Positions 16,652 to 27,279 of a stretch of DNA of 64,000 bases are shown here, one piece after another; the first letter of the stretch is position 1, and each line of letters opens with the position of its first letter. Below the pieces are notes generated by a model that was not told where the DNA came from, did no database searches, and saw only the letters and a program-made list of their open reading frames with translations. Source of the stretch: Pseudomonas mangiferae (lineage in GTDB: Bacteria; Pseudomonadota; Gammaproteobacteria; Pseudomonadales; Pseudomonadaceae). The position numbers and the translations under genes were made by a program. The stretch is from contig NZ_VJOY01000007.1 in assembly GCF_007109405.1 (NCBI RefSeq), positions 124,001 through 188,000 of the forward strand, in the 5' to 3' direction.

Positions 16652-18876
16652 CGCTTGAACAGGCCCTTGAGCGCGTCCTTGAGTTCCGGGCTCACCTTGT
16701 CGCCGAGCTTCTCCTCGATCTTCTCGTTGAGCTTGTCGCCGGCCACCTTGGCGGCGACCTTGCCCAGGCCCTCCTTGTCCAGCCGGCACGCCTTGGCGCC
16801 CAGCTCCAGCGGGCCGCGGCAGCGCAGCGGCCATTCCAGGCCGACGTAGCGTTTGTTCACCTGGCAGGCCGGGTCGGGCATGGCGTGCTGGTCGCCCTCG
16901 ATGATCACGCCGACGCGGTAGTCCATGCCCAGCACCCGCAGGTCCAGGTCGCCCTCGCCGTTCACCGTCAGGCCGGGGATGCGCACCTTGAGGTCGGGAT
17001 TGGTGGCCACGCCGTTGCGCACGGTGAGGGTGCCCTTGAGTTCGTCGAAGGGGGTGTCACGGCCGCGGGGCTCGCCGCTCAGGGGCTTGCGGTTGAGGGT
17101 GGCGATGCCCTGGCAGAGCTGCTGCTCCAGGTTGGCGTCGGGCAGCATGCCCTTGTCCAGGGCGAAGCTGGCGGTACCGTCGAGGGCGTCGATCCAGGCC
17201 TTCTCGCTGTTGCCGCGGGTCTGGAAGTCGCCGTTCAGGGACAGTTGGCCCTTCACCGGCGGCTTCGGCTGCTGGGTCTTCAGCAGTTTCTCCACCGGCA
17301 CGCCGGCGAGTCGCGGCTGCACGCTCAGGGTCGGCATGTCGGTGCGGGCATCCAGGGCGCCCTTGATGTCAACGTTGCCGTTCCACAGGTCGGCGCGCAG
17401 CGTCTTGAGGGTCAGCAGGCCGGCCTTGGCGTCCAGGGCGAGGGCGGCGCCTTCCAGGGGCAGGCGCTGTACGGTCAGTTGACCGACGCCCAGGTCCGCC
17501 TCCAGGTCCAGCTTGCGCAGACGCTCCAGGGGCAGCAGCGGCGTTTCGCTCCAGGCCTGCTGGGAGGGCGCGTCGGGCAGCGGCGTGGTGCCGGCGGCGC
17601 CGGCCTCGGCGACGCTGGCCTGTACCTGGTTCTGGCGCGCGGCGCTTGCGCCCTCGGCGGCCTTGTCCTGGGGCGGCAGGTAGCGGTCCAGGTCCAGCCG
17701 GTCGCCCTTGAGCTGCACGCGCAGGGCCTGGCGGGCGAGGTCGGGCGAGGCGACGCGGCCGCTGAAGCGGCTGTCGTCCAGCTTCAGCTTGAGGTCGTCC
17801 AGCACCAGGCTGTTGGGCGTGCCGCTCAGGCGGCTGGAGAACTCCAGGCTGGCGAGGGTCTTGGGATCGGCCATGGGCGGCAGCTGGACGCCGATGCCGT
17901 CGAGGAAGGCCCGCAGCTCCAGCGGCGCGATGGACAGCCCGCCCTCCAGCTTGGGCGCCTTGTCCAGGTCGCGCACCTTCAACTCGCCCAGCAGGCGCAA
18001 CTGGTTGGCGGAGAGCTTCAAGCCGTTCCATTCGGCCACCTGGGCCGCCTGGTCCAACAGCAGCTGGCCCTGGGCGGAGAAGGTAACGGTCTTGCCGGCC
18101 AGCGGCTCGCCGGACGCCTCGCCGCCGAACTTGGCATCCTCCAGCTGGTAGCGCTTGAGCACCCGGTCGAAGCGCAGGTTGCCGGTGAGTTCGGTCTTGG
18201 CCCGCAGCACCGGCTGGTTGGTGCCGAAGAAGCCGGTGAATTTGAGGGGGATGCTGGCGCCCTCGCGGATCGCCCTAGTGCTCAGCTGCGCGCTTTCCAG
18301 GCTGTACTGCTGGCCGCTGGCGGCGTCGTGGTAGTCGAGGCGGGCGTCGTTGACGGTCAGGCTGTCGATGTCCAGCTTCAGCGGTCGTGCCGGCTGCTCG
18401 GGTTCCGCCGGCGGGGCGGGCGGCGCCTCGGGGGCATCGCCGGCGGGCGGGACGGGCGTTCCGGGCGGCGGCACCTGGCGGCCGATGCCCTCCCAGTTGC
18501 CGTGGCCCTGCTCGTCGCGCTGCAGGGTGAGGTTGAGCCCCTCGACGCGGATGTCGCTCATCTGCACCTGCTTGCGCAGCAGCGGCATCACCCGCACCGA
18601 AAGCCCCAGCATGCGCACGTCGGCGAACGGCTTCTGCGGGCTGCTGGCGCTGGCCACCGTGGTGTCGTGCAGCTCCAGGCCGAGCCAGGGGAACAGGCTC
18701 CAGCCGATCTCGCCGTTGAGGGTCAGGTCGAGGTTGGCCTTGTCGTGGGCCAGGCGCCGGATGTCGTCCTTGTAGTCGTTGGGATCGAACAGGTGAGTCA
18801 GGGCGAAGCCGAGAGCCACGAGGATCAGCAACAGTCCGAGGAATAACAGGCCCAGGATTTTGCCGAGCGCTTTCAT
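16648..18876 (-). CDS. AsmA-family envelope protein
   Basis: A 742-residue protein with one N-terminal membrane anchor (about 5-27) and a long periplasmic part. The N-terminal domain has the AsmA pattern ([21 protein letters not shown] and an [14 protein letters not shown] stretch, given in pieces). A proline/alanine-rich linker lies at about 145-165, and the C-terminal half carries the AsmA_2 repeats. AsmA-like proteins are thought to move or position lipids between membranes. ATG 18876 starts at the anchor; an upstream frame to 19035 is arginine-rich and not part of it. It is coupled to mutY. Confidence 0.88.
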   Translation of the reverse strand: MKALGKILGLLFLGLLLILVALGFALTHLFDPNDYKDDIRRLAHDKANLDLTLNGEIGWSLFPWLGLELHDTTVASASSPQKPFADVRMLGLSVRVMPLLRKQVQMSDIRVEGLNLTLQRDEQGHGNWEGIGRQVPPPGTPVPPAGDAPEAPPAPPAEPEQPARPLKLDIDSLTVNDARLDYHDAASGQQYSLESAQLSTRAIREGASIPLKFTGFFGTNQPVLRAKTELTGNLRFDRVLKRYQLEDAKFGGEASGEPLAGKTVTFSAQGQLLLDQAAQVAEWNGLKLSANQLRLLGELKVRDLDKAPKLEGGLSIAPLELRAFLDGIGVQLPPMADPKTLASLEFSSRLSGTPNSLVLDDLKLKLDDSRFSGRVASPDLARQALRVQLKGDRLDLDRYLPPQDKAAEGASAARQNQVQASVAEAGAAGTTPLPDAPSQQAWSETPLLPLERLRKLDLEADLGVGQLTVQRLPLEGAALALDAKAGLLTLKTLRADLWNGNVDIKGALDARTDMPTLSVQPRLAGVPVEKLLKTQQPKPPVKGQLSLNGDFQTRGNSEKAWIDALDGTASFALDKGMLPDANLEQQLCQGIATLNRKPLSGEPRGRDTPFDELKGTLTVRNGVATNPDLKVRIPGLTVNGEGDLDLRVLGMDYRVGVIIEGDQHAMPDPACQVNKRYVGLEWPLRCRGPLELGAKACRLDKEGLGKVAAKVAGDKLNEKIEEKLGDKVSPELKDALKGLFKR

Positions 18877-19030
18877 GACGCGTCCTTTGAGGTCTTCGGT
18901 GGATGGCCGCGAGTATAACCCGCGCGGTCTGCCGGTCAGGGCAAGCCTTGGAGGGGCACGCCGGCGGGCGGTTCCCTGGCGGGCCGGGCGCGGCGGCTCT
19001 GGCGCTCCGTCGCGGGGGCGGGCGGGCAGC

Positions 19031-19060
19031 TTCAAGGTTTCGCGATTATCGGCCTATAAT
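19031..19060 (+). promoter_or_regulatory. Candidate sigma-70 promoter of the his genes
   Basis: A perfect -10 hexamer TATAAT at 19055-19060 lies 38 bases before hisB. The best -35 candidate, TTCAAG at 19031-19036, is weak (18-base spacer). Only the -10 is convincing. Confidence 0.5.
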
Positions 19061-19097
19061 GCCGGCCCTTTCGCCCCCTGATTTCGCGGAGTTGCTG

Positions 19098-19691
19098 ATG
19101 GCCGAACGTACGGCGTCCGTCGAGCGCAATACCCTGGAAACCCGGATCAAGGCTTCGATCAACCTGGATGGCACCGGTCAGGCACGCTTCGACATCGGCG
19201 TGCCCTTTCTCGAGCACATGCTCGACCAGATCGCCCGCCACGGCCTGATCGACCTGGACATCCACTGCAAGGGCGACCTGCACATCGACGACCACCACAC
19301 CGTCGAGGACGTCGGCATCACCCTGGGCCAGGCCTTCGCCCAGGCCATCGGCGACAAGAAAGGCATCCGCCGCTACGGCCATGCCTACGTGCCCCTGGAC
19401 GAGGCGCTGTCGCGGGTGGTGATCGATTTCTCCGGCCGCCCCGGCCTGCACATGCACGTGCCCTACACTCGCGCCAGCGTCGGCGGCTTCGACGTGGACC
19501 TGTTCATGGAGTTCTTCCAGGGCTTCGTCAACCATGCCCAGGTGACCCTGCACATCGACAACCTGCGCGGGCACAACACCCATCACCAGATCGAGACGGT
19601 CTTCAAGGCCTTCGGCCGCGCCCTGCGCATGGCCATCGAGCCGGACGAGCGCATGGCCGGGCAGATGCCGTCCACCAAGGGGTGCCTGTGA
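19098..19691 (+). CDS. hisB: Imidazoleglycerol-phosphate dehydratase HisB
   Basis: A 197-residue single-function dehydratase for the sixth step of histidine synthesis. The two manganese-binding histidine blocks are present: [10 protein letters not shown] and [10 protein letters not shown]. It lacks the HisB phosphatase domain found in E. coli, as expected in pseudomonads. The stop overlaps the hisH ATG by one base (TGATG). Confidence 0.96.
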   Translation: MAERTASVERNTLETRIKASINLDGTGQARFDIGVPFLEHMLDQIARHGLIDLDIHCKGDLHIDDHHTVEDVGITLGQAFAQAIGDKKGIRRYGHAYVPLDEALSRVVIDFSGRPGLHMHVPYTRASVGGFDVDLFMEFFQGFVNHAQVTLHIDNLRGHNTHHQIETVFKAFGRALRMAIEPDERMAGQMPSTKGCL

Positions 19692-20329
19692 TGCAGACGG
19701 TGGCCGTCATCGACTACGGCATGGGCAACCTGCACTCCGTAGCCAAGGCCCTGGAGCACGTGGGTGCCGGCCGGGTCCTGGTGACCAGCGACGCCGCGGT
19801 GATCCGCGAGGCCGACCGGGTGGTGTTCCCCGGGGTCGGCGCGATCCGCGACTGCATGGCGGAGATCCGCCGCCTGGGCTTCGACCAACTGGTCCGCGAG
19901 GTCAGCCAGGACCGCCCGTTCCTCGGCATCTGCGTGGGCATGCAGGCCCTGCTGGAGCGCAGCGAGGAGAACGCCGGGGTCGACTGCATCGGCCTGTTCC
20001 CCGGTCAGGTGCGCTTCTTCGGCAAGGGCCTGCGGGAAGACGGCGAGCTGCTCAAGGTGCCCCACATGGGCTGGAACGAGGTGCAGCACAGCCTCGACCA
20101 TCCCCTCTGGCACGCCATTCCCGACCGCGCCCGCTTCTACTTCGTGCACAGCTACTACATCGAGGCGGGCAACCCGCGGCAGGTGGCGGGGCGCGGTCAC
20201 TACGGCGTCGACTTCGCCGCGGCCCTGGCCGACGGCTCGCGCTTCGCCGTGCAGTTCCACCCGGAGAAGAGCCACACCTGCGGGCTGCAACTGCTGCAGA
20301 ACTTCGTCGCCTGGGATGGGCGCTGGTAA
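19691..20329 (+). CDS. hisH: Imidazole glycerol phosphate synthase glutaminase subunit HisH
   Basis: A 212-residue class I glutamine amidotransferase. The catalytic Cys81 lies in GICVGMQAL, and the His-Glu pair lies in FHPEKSH near the C-terminus. It passes ammonia to HisF. The ATG at 19691 was chosen over GTG 19682 because it begins the canonical [13 protein letters not shown] block. Confidence 0.96.
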   Translation: MQTVAVIDYGMGNLHSVAKALEHVGAGRVLVTSDAAVIREADRVVFPGVGAIRDCMAEIRRLGFDQLVREVSQDRPFLGICVGMQALLERSEENAGVDCIGLFPGQVRFFGKGLREDGELLKVPHMGWNEVQHSLDHPLWHAIPDRARFYFVHSYYIEAGNPRQVAGRGHYGVDFAAALADGSRFAVQFHPEKSHTCGLQLLQNFVAWDGRW

Positions 20330-20332
20330 GCC

Positions 20333-20593
20333 ATGAGCCGCGGCCGGGCGAAGGCGCCGATCCTGCAACTGGACGCGGCCCAGGAGCAGGCGGCGGTCAC
20401 CCTCATCCAGCGCGTGCTGGAAGACCGGTTCGAGGTGTCCCTGGGCTCGTTCGAGGCCCAGGAACTGCTGGAGCTGTTCGCCAGAGAGCTGGCGCCGCAC
20501 TACTACAACAAGGCGATCCTCGACGTGCAGACGCACCTCCGGGAGCGCTTCGAAAGCATCGAGAGCGACCTCTGGGCCCTCGAGAAACCCTGA
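20333..20593 (+). CDS. DUF2164 family protein
   Basis: An 86-residue soluble protein with the DUF2164 pattern ([23 protein letters not shown] and [12 protein letters not shown], split here). It is embedded in the his operon three bases after hisH, a position I recall as conserved in pseudomonads, yet no role in histidine synthesis is known. ATG 20333 overlaps nothing and is the first in frame. Confidence 0.85.
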   Translation: MSRGRAKAPILQLDAAQEQAAVTLIQRVLEDRFEVSLGSFEAQELLELFARELAPHYYNKAILDVQTHLRERFESIESDLWALEKP

Positions 20594-20666
20594 CGACCCC
20601 CGCCGGGCCGCGGGCCGCCGCCCCTTGCGCCGGTTCCGCGCCCGTTGCGCCTGCGAAGGAACAGAC

Positions 20667-21410
20667 ATGCTGATCATTCCCGCTATCGACTTGAAGGACG
20701 GCGCCTGCGTGCGCCTGCGCCAGGGCCGCATGGACGACTCCACGGTGTTTTCCGACGATCCGGTGAGCATGGCCGCCCGCTGGGTGGACGCCGGCTGCCG
20801 GCGCCTGCACCTGGTGGACCTCAACGGCGCTTTCGAGGGCCAGCCGGTGAACGGCGAGGTGGTCACCGCCATTGCCCACCGCTACCCCGACCTGCCGATC
20901 CAGATCGGTGGCGGCATCCGCAGCCTGGAGACCATCGAGCACTACGTGCGGGCCGGGGTCGCCTACGTGATCATCGGCACCCAGGCGGTGAAGCGCCCGG
21001 AATTCGTCGGCGAGGCCTGCCGGGCCTTCCCCGGCAAGGTGATCGTCGGCCTGGACGCCAAGGACGGCTTCGTCGCCACCGACGGCTGGGCCGAGGTCAG
21101 CCAGGTACAGGTGATCGACCTGGCGCGGCGCTTCGAGGCCGACGGGGTGTCCGCCATCGTCTACACCGACATCGCCAAGGACGGGATGATGCAGGGCTGT
21201 AACGTCGAGGCCACCGCGGCCCTGGCGCAGGCCACGCGGATCCCGGTGATCGCGTCCGGCGGCATTCACAACCTGGGCGACGTCCAGGCGCTGCTGGACG
21301 CCAACGCGCCGGGCATCATTGGCGCCATCACCGGCCGGGCGATCTACGAGGGCACCCTGGACGTGGCCGAGGCCCAGGCCCTCTGCGACCTGAAAGACAA
21401 GGTGGAGTGA
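20667..21410 (+). CDS. hisA: ProFAR isomerase HisA
   Basis: A 247-residue (beta/alpha)8 enzyme converting ProFAR to PRFAR. The catalytic aspartates are Asp8 in IPAIDLKDG and the one in YTDIAKDGM (about residue 172); phosphate-binding blocks GGGIRS and ASGGIHN are present. ATG 20667 has AAGGA upstream; the longer frame to 20625 is not conserved. Confidence 0.97.
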   Translation: MLIIPAIDLKDGACVRLRQGRMDDSTVFSDDPVSMAARWVDAGCRRLHLVDLNGAFEGQPVNGEVVTAIAHRYPDLPIQIGGGIRSLETIEHYVRAGVAYVIIGTQAVKRPEFVGEACRAFPGKVIVGLDAKDGFVATDGWAEVSQVQVIDLARRFEADGVSAIVYTDIAKDGMMQGCNVEATAALAQATRIPVIASGGIHNLGDVQALLDANAPGIIGAITGRAIYEGTLDVAEAQALCDLKDKVE

Positions 21411-21475
21411 CGGCGCCTGCCGTCCTTTTCGGAGCCGGGCCAGTGGGAAGACCGCAGGGCGGCTTCCCCGGCCCT

Positions 21476-21501
21476 GGTGGGCGCGCGATGCGTTGCCCAC
21501 C
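21476..21501. repeat. Inverted repeat in the hisA-hisF spacer
   Basis: GGTGGGC (21476-21482) and GCCCACC (21495-21501) flank a GC-rich 12-base loop, followed by CTACG. It resembles short dispersed palindromes in Pseudomonas genomes. Only one copy was noticed in this window. Confidence 0.4.
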
Positions 21502-21519
21502 CTACGTGAGAGCATTGAC

Positions 21520-22290
<771 letters not shown>

Positions 22291-22472
22291 AACGGTGCAT
22301 GCCCTGCGCGCCGTTCGGGTGCCGGGCGATGGCATATGAATTGCTGGGCAATGGTTGGGAGCGGCTCATGGGCCGTTCCGGCGGGTCTGCGATCCGCCGC
22401 CAGGGAGGGTGATCGCGGGCGAATGCCCGCCGGAGCAGGGACGCTTCCGACCACTCGTTGCGGGCGCTCGCC

Positions 22473-23237
22473 ATGCCGAAGACACGCTGCGTATCCCTCG
22501 TTCTGCTGCTCTGCGCGTTCCTGATCAATTCCACCGCCTGGGCGGCCGACGCCGGCGATGTTCAGCCGGTGACCCTGCTGACCGAGAACTTCCCGCCGTT
22601 CAACATGGCCCAGGGCGGCAAGAACTTCGCCCGCGATCCCGACGTGTCGGGCATCAGCACCGAACTGGTGCGGGAGATGTTCAAGCGCGCCGGCGTCCGC
22701 TACAACCTCAGCCTGCGCTTCCCCTGGGACCGCATCTACAAGCTGACCCTGGAAAAACCCTACTACGGGTTGTTCTCCACCACCCGCACCCCGGAGCGCG
22801 AGGCGCTGTTCAAGTGGGTCGGCCCGTTGGTGAAGAACGAATGGGTGCTGCTGGCCCGGCCCGACAGCCCGATCGCGGTCAAGGACCTCAAGGAGGCCGC
22901 GGCCTACCGGGTCGGCGGCTACAAGAACGATGCGGTGAGCGAATACCTGCAGACCCAGGGGGTGCCCACCAGCAACACCCTGCGCGACCAGGAGAACGTC
23001 ACCAAGCTGGAGCGCGGGCAGATCGACCTGTGGGCCACCAGCGACCCGGCAGGGCTCTACCTCGCCCGCCAGGCCGGCGTCACCGGCCTGAAGACGGTGC
23101 TGCGCTTCAAGAGCGTGGAGATGTACCTGGCCCTGAACAAGGACACCCCGGACGCCCTGGTGCAGCGCCTGCAGGGCGCCCTGGACCAGATGGACCGGGA
23201 CGGCGAGGCGGAGCGCATCCGCAGTGCCTACCGCTGA
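22473..23237 (+). CDS. Family 3 periplasmic binding protein, paralog 1 of 4
   Basis: A 254-residue secreted protein with a signal peptide (about 1-24, ending AWAA). Blocks shared with the next three genes are [51 protein letters not shown] and [10 protein letters not shown]. This is the polar amino-acid binding (SBP_bac_3) fold, where [11 protein letters not shown] segments line the ligand cleft. No permease or ATPase gene is near, so it may supply an unlinked transporter or act as a sensor. ATG 22473 was preferred to an in-frame GTG/ATG at 22458 as it gives the shorter positive N-terminus. Confidence 0.85.
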   Translation: MPKTRCVSLVLLLCAFLINSTAWAADAGDVQPVTLLTENFPPFNMAQGGKNFARDPDVSGISTELVREMFKRAGVRYNLSLRFPWDRIYKLTLEKPYYGLFSTTRTPEREALFKWVGPLVKNEWVLLARPDSPIAVKDLKEAAAYRVGGYKNDAVSEYLQTQGVPTSNTLRDQENVTKLERGQIDLWATSDPAGLYLARQAGVTGLKTVLRFKSVEMYLALNKDTPDALVQRLQGALDQMDRDGEAERIRSAYR

Positions 23238-23422
23238 CGGGATGCGAACCGGTGTGCAACTTCGTCGGCAGGTCGCGATTCTGCCCGAAGGCGGTTGAAA
23301 CTCGACAGCCAGGCGGCTGGCGCTCCGTTAAACTACTGGGCCTGCGTCCGGCCTTATTCGCAGTCATGCCACGACGGCCATGCGCGCCCCATCCGTCCTG
23401 TCTCTTCCGAAATGGAGTTTCT

Positions 23423-24157
23423 ATGTCCATCGCCCGGCTCCTAGCCGTTGTCCTGATGTCGCTCGGCGCCACGCTCGCCCGCGCCGAATCCCTGGTGCTG
23501 CTCACCGAAAACCTGGCGCCGTTCAACATGAGCAGCAACGGCAGCAACTTCGCCAAGGACGATGCCGTGAAGGGCATCAGCGCCGATACCCTGCGCCTGG
23601 TCTGCGAGCGGGCCGGGGTCGAGTGCCAGATGATCCTGCGCTTCCCCTGGGACCGGGTGTACCAGCAGGCTCTGAAGGACACGGGCTACGGCCTGTTCTC
23701 CGCCGCCCGTACTCCCGAGCGCGAAGCCCTGTTCAAGTGGGTGGGGCCCATCGCCAGCAACGACTGGGTGCTGCTAGGCCGCGCCGACACCCCCATCAGC
23801 GTCAACAGCCTGCAGGACGCCGCCAAGTACCGCATCGGCGGCTACAAGGGCGATGCGATCAGCCAGCACCTGATCGACCGCGGCCTGGCGGTGGAGACCT
23901 CGCTGCGGGACAACGAGAACGTGAAGAAGCTGGAGAAGGGCCAGATCGACCTGTGGGTCACCGCCGATCCCAGCGGTTCCTACATGGCGCGCCAGGAAGG
24001 TCTTTCCGACATCAAGGTGGTGCACCGTTTCCATACCGCCGATCTGTTCCTCGCCCTGAACAAGGACACGCCCGACGATCTGGTGCGCAAGTTGCAGACG
24101 GCGCTCGACGCCCTGCGCGCCGAAGGCGCCCTGGAGAAGGTGCGCGCCAGCTATTGA
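23423..24157 (+). CDS. Family 3 periplasmic binding protein, paralog 2 of 4
   Basis: A 244-residue secreted protein with a signal peptide ending ARAE (about residue 20). It is the most divergent of the four: LLTENLAPFNM replaces the FPPFNM form, its cysteines in LVCERAGVECQM are absent from the others, and its last block is shorter. The [20 protein letters not shown] and GQIDLW blocks remain. The 185-base spacer before it suggests its own promoter. Ligand unknown. Confidence 0.83.
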   Translation: MSIARLLAVVLMSLGATLARAESLVLLTENLAPFNMSSNGSNFAKDDAVKGISADTLRLVCERAGVECQMILRFPWDRVYQQALKDTGYGLFSAARTPEREALFKWVGPIASNDWVLLGRADTPISVNSLQDAAKYRIGGYKGDAISQHLIDRGLAVETSLRDNENVKKLEKGQIDLWVTADPSGSYMARQEGLSDIKVVHRFHTADLFLALNKDTPDDLVRKLQTALDALRAEGALEKVRASY

Positions 24158-24242
24158 TGGCCTTTCGCCGGCAAGGGCTGGGCGGTCCTGCCGGCGCTGG
24201 GTATGCTCTCGTCGTCCCCGTGGTGAATGGAGAAACATCGCT

Positions 24243-25001
24243 ATGTGCAAACGCCTGCTGTCGGTTCTCTGTGGCTTCCTGATGATGCTGTCCGCCGGCG
24301 CCCGCGCCGAGGTGGACCCGAACTACACGGTCGTCTTGCTGACCGAGAATTTCCCGCCCTACAACATGTCGATCAACGGCAAGAACTTCGCCCCCGAGGA
24401 CAATATCGACGGCATCGCCACCGATATCGTCAAGGAGATGTTCAAGCGCGCCGACATCAAGTACACCCTCAGCCTGCGCTTCCCCTGGGACCGCATCTAC
24501 AAGCTGGCGCTGGAGAAACCCGGCTACGGCGTGTTCGTCACTGCGCGGCTGCCGGAGCGCGAGGCGCTGTTCAAGTGGGTCGGCCCCATCGGCCCGGACG
24601 ACTGGGTCCTGCTGGCCAAGGGCGACAGCCCGATCCAGCCCATGAAGAGCCTGGCCGAGGCCAAGCGCTACAAGGTCGGCGCCTACAAGGGCGATGCCAT
24701 CGCCGCCTCCCTGGCGGAGCAGGGCATCGAGCCCATCACCGCCCTGCGGGACCAGGAGAACGCCAAGAAGCTGGACAAGGGCCAGATCGACCTGTGGGCC
24801 ACCGGCGACCCGGCCGGCCGCTACCTGGCCAAGCAGGAAGGCGTCAGCGGCCTGAAGACCGTGCTGCGCTTCAACCAGGCCGAGCTGTTCCTGGCCCTCA
24901 ACAAGGACGTGCCGGACGAGGTGGTGCAGAAGCTCCAGGCCGCCCTGGACAAGATGCGCGCCGAAGGCTTCGTCGACGACATCCTGAATAACTACCTGTG
25001 A
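24243..25001 (+). CDS. Family 3 periplasmic binding protein, paralog 3 of 4
   Basis: A 252-residue secreted protein; the signal peptide ends ARAE near residue 22. It carries [30 protein letters not shown] and [13 protein letters not shown], closely matching paralogs 1 and 4. The C-terminus (MRAEGFVDDILNNYL) nearly equals that of paralog 4, so these two are probably the youngest duplicates. No transporter partner is adjacent. Confidence 0.85.
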   Translation: MCKRLLSVLCGFLMMLSAGARAEVDPNYTVVLLTENFPPYNMSINGKNFAPEDNIDGIATDIVKEMFKRADIKYTLSLRFPWDRIYKLALEKPGYGVFVTARLPEREALFKWVGPIGPDDWVLLAKGDSPIQPMKSLAEAKRYKVGAYKGDAIAASLAEQGIEPITALRDQENAKKLDKGQIDLWATGDPAGRYLAKQEGVSGLKTVLRFNQAELFLALNKDVPDEVVQKLQAALDKMRAEGFVDDILNNYL

Positions 25002-25100
25002 CCGCGCGGCCGCCCCGGCGGCCGCGGACACTGTTGCCGCGTCGAGCGGCCCGCCCGGGCCGCCCACAATAATCACAATCCACGCTGACGGTATCCACCG

Positions 25101-25853
25101 ATGTTCAAGACGTTCAAACGCAGTCTGTTGTGCCTGGCGCTGGTCGCCGGCGCCGCCCAGGCCGAGCTGCCGGCGGGCTACAAGATGGTCCTGCTGACCG
25201 AGAATTTCCCGCCCTTCAACATGGCCGTGGACGACAAGAACTTCGCCCGCGACGACGGCATCGACGGCATCAGCGCGGAAATCGTCCGAGAGATGTTCAA
25301 GCGCGCCAAGATCGACTACAGCCTGTCCCTGCGCTTCCCCTGGGACCGCCTGTACAAGCTGACCCAGGAAAAGCCCAACTACGGGCTGTTCTCCACCACC
25401 CGCACGCCGGAGCGGGAAGCCACCTTCAAGTGGGTAGGCCCATTGGGCAAGACCGCCTGGGTGCTGGCGGCGGCGCCCAACAGCGGCATCACCGTGAAGG
25501 ACCTCAAGGACGCCGGCAAGTACAAGATCGGTGCCTACAAGAACAACGCGGTCACCCAGTCCCTGGAGAGTCAGGGCGTGCCGCTGATCATCGCCCTGCG
25601 CGACCAGGAGAACGCCAAGAAGCTGGAGCGGGGTCAGATCGACCTGTGGGCCACCGACGACCCGGCGGGGCGCTACATGGCGCGCCAGGAAGGCGTCAGC
25701 GGCCTTCGCATCGTGCTGCGGCTGAACGAGGCGGAGCTTTATCTCGCCCTGAACAAGGAGACCCCGGACGAGGTGGTCAAGCGCCTGCAGCAGGCCCTGG
25801 ACCAGATGCGCGCCGAAGGCTTCATCGACGACATCACCAAGAACTACCTCTGA
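25101..25853 (+). CDS. Family 3 periplasmic binding protein, paralog 4 of 4
   Basis: A 250-residue secreted protein; the signal peptide ends AQAE near residue 22. It shows [48 protein letters not shown] and [18 protein letters not shown]. In the substrate region it differs from paralog 3 (KTAWVLAAAPNSGI), which may shift ligand choice. A strong terminator follows directly, closing the four-gene array. Confidence 0.85.
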   Translation: MFKTFKRSLLCLALVAGAAQAELPAGYKMVLLTENFPPFNMAVDDKNFARDDGIDGISAEIVREMFKRAKIDYSLSLRFPWDRLYKLTQEKPNYGLFSTTRTPEREATFKWVGPLGKTAWVLAAAPNSGITVKDLKDAGKYKIGAYKNNAVTQSLESQGVPLIIALRDQENAKKLERGQIDLWATDDPAGRYMARQEGVSGLRIVLRLNEAELYLALNKETPDEVVKRLQQALDQMRAEGFIDDITKNYL

Positions 25854-25872
25854 CGCCCGGCGGCGGACGGAC

Positions 25873-25908
25873 AGAAAAAAGCCCGGACCTGGTCCGGGCT
25901 TTTTTTCG
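25873..25908. terminator. Bidirectional terminator after the binding-protein array
   Basis: AAAAAAGCCCGGACC / GGTCCGGGCTTTTTTT forms a long hairpin between convergent genes, with runs suitable for both strands. Confidence 0.9.
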
Positions 25909-25920
25909 TGCCGGCGAAAC

Positions 25921-27246
25921 TCAGTTGCCGCCGCGGGTGACGTTCAGCCCCTTGAGCAGGCTCAGGGCCTGGCTCAGCTGGAAGTCGTCGTCCTGGGGGC
26001 GCGGCTTCTGCGGCGCCGCGGCCTTGCCGCTGGGACGGTCGGCGCCGCCGTTGCCGTTACCCAGGTGGCCGGCCAGGTCGGCTTCCTTGAAGACCTCGCC
26101 TTCCTGTTCGCGGGTCACCTTGGCGCGGCTCACCGGGACGTCCGGGACGATACCCTGGGCCTGGATGGAGCGGCCGTTGGGGGTGAAGTAGAGGGCGGTG
26201 GTGAGCTTCAGGGCGCGGTCGTTGTTCAGCGGCAGCACGGTCTGCACCGAGCCCTTGCCGAAGCTGTCGGTGCCCATGAGGATGCCGCGCTTGTGGTCCT
26301 GCAGGGCGCCGGCGACGATTTCCGCCGCCGAGGCGCTGCCGCCGTTGATCAGCACCACCAGCGGCACGCCCTCGCTGGCGTCCGCCGGGTCGGCGCTGAA
26401 GCGCAGCTCGGAGTTGGCGATGCGGCCCTTGGTGTAGACGATCAGGCCCTTGGTGAGGAAGTGGTCGGCCACCTCCACCGCGGATTGCAGCACGCCGCCC
26501 GGGTTGTTGCGCAGGTCCAGGACCAGCCCGCTCAGACGCGCGCCGTTCTCCTTGCGCAGGGCCGCCAGGGCCTTGCCGACTTCCTCGCCGGTGTTCACCT
26601 GGAACTGGGTGATGCGCAGGTAGCCGTAGCCTTTCTCCAGCAGCTGGCTGCGCACGCTCTTGACCTTGATCACCGCCCGCGCCAGTTCCACGTCGAAGGG
26701 CTTGCCGCCGTCGCGCACCAGGGTCAGACGGATCTTCGAGCCGGCCTTGCCGCGCATCTTGTCCACCGCCTCCATCATCGACAGGCCCTTGGTGGGCTGG
26801 TCGTCGATCTTCACGATCAGGTCGCCGGGCTGGATGCCGGCCTTGGACGCCGGGGTGTCGTCGATGGGCGAGACCACCTTGACGAAGCCATCCTCCAGGC
26901 CCACCTCGATGCCCAGGCCGCCGAACTCGCCGCTGGTGCTCTCCTGCAATTCCTCGAAGTCCTTGGGCTCCAGGTAGGCGGAGTGGGGGTCGAGGTTGCT
27001 CAGCATGCCCTTGATGGCGTTTTCCAGCAGGGTCTTGTCGTCCACCGGTTCGACGTAGGCGGCCTTCACCCGGTCCAGCACCTCGGCGAAGGTGCGCAGC
27101 TCGTCCAGCGGCAGCGGGCCCTGGTTCGGCGTCGGCGGGGCGTCCGGCGGCGGCGCCAGGGAGGCGGGCGGCTCTTGCGCCCAGGCGCCGCCGGCACCCA
27201 GGGTCAGGGCCAGGGCAAGCGTGGCGGGGCGAAAGAAATGCGGCAT
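25921..27246 (-). CDS. ctpA: Carboxy-terminal processing protease (S41 family)
   Basis: A 441-residue periplasmic protease with a signal peptide ending AWAQ (about residue 24). A PDZ domain lies at about 105-190, and the catalytic dyad is Ser306 in GGSASAAEI and Lys331 in SFGKGSVQT, 25 residues apart as in the family. In P. aeruginosa the CtpA at this place degrades peptidoglycan hydrolases with a lipoprotein partner (LbcA); similar use is likely. It is downstream of envC (33 bases), so both may affect cell-wall cleavage. The C-terminal tail after 390 is low-complexity. Confidence 0.92.
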   Translation of the reverse strand: MPHFFRPATLALALTLGAGGAWAQEPPASLAPPPDAPPTPNQGPLPLDELRTFAEVLDRVKAAYVEPVDDKTLLENAIKGMLSNLDPHSAYLEPKDFEELQESTSGEFGGLGIEVGLEDGFVKVVSPIDDTPASKAGIQPGDLIVKIDDQPTKGLSMMEAVDKMRGKAGSKIRLTLVRDGGKPFDVELARAVIKVKSVRSQLLEKGYGYLRITQFQVNTGEEVGKALAALRKENGARLSGLVLDLRNNPGGVLQSAVEVADHFLTKGLIVYTKGRIANSELRFSADPADASEGVPLVVLINGGSASAAEIVAGALQDHKRGILMGTDSFGKGSVQTVLPLNNDRALKLTTALYFTPNGRSIQAQGIVPDVPVSRAKVTREQEGEVFKEADLAGHLGNGNGGADRPSGKAAAPQKPRPQDDDFQLSQALSLLKGLNVTRGGN

Positions 27247-27279
27247 GTCGAACGACTCCTAATGAGGTAGAGGTGGCGC

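Noticed and set aside
22415..22430. GCGGGC/GCCCGC hairpin after hisF as a terminator
   Set aside because: No T-run follows, and such short GC palindromes are frequent here.
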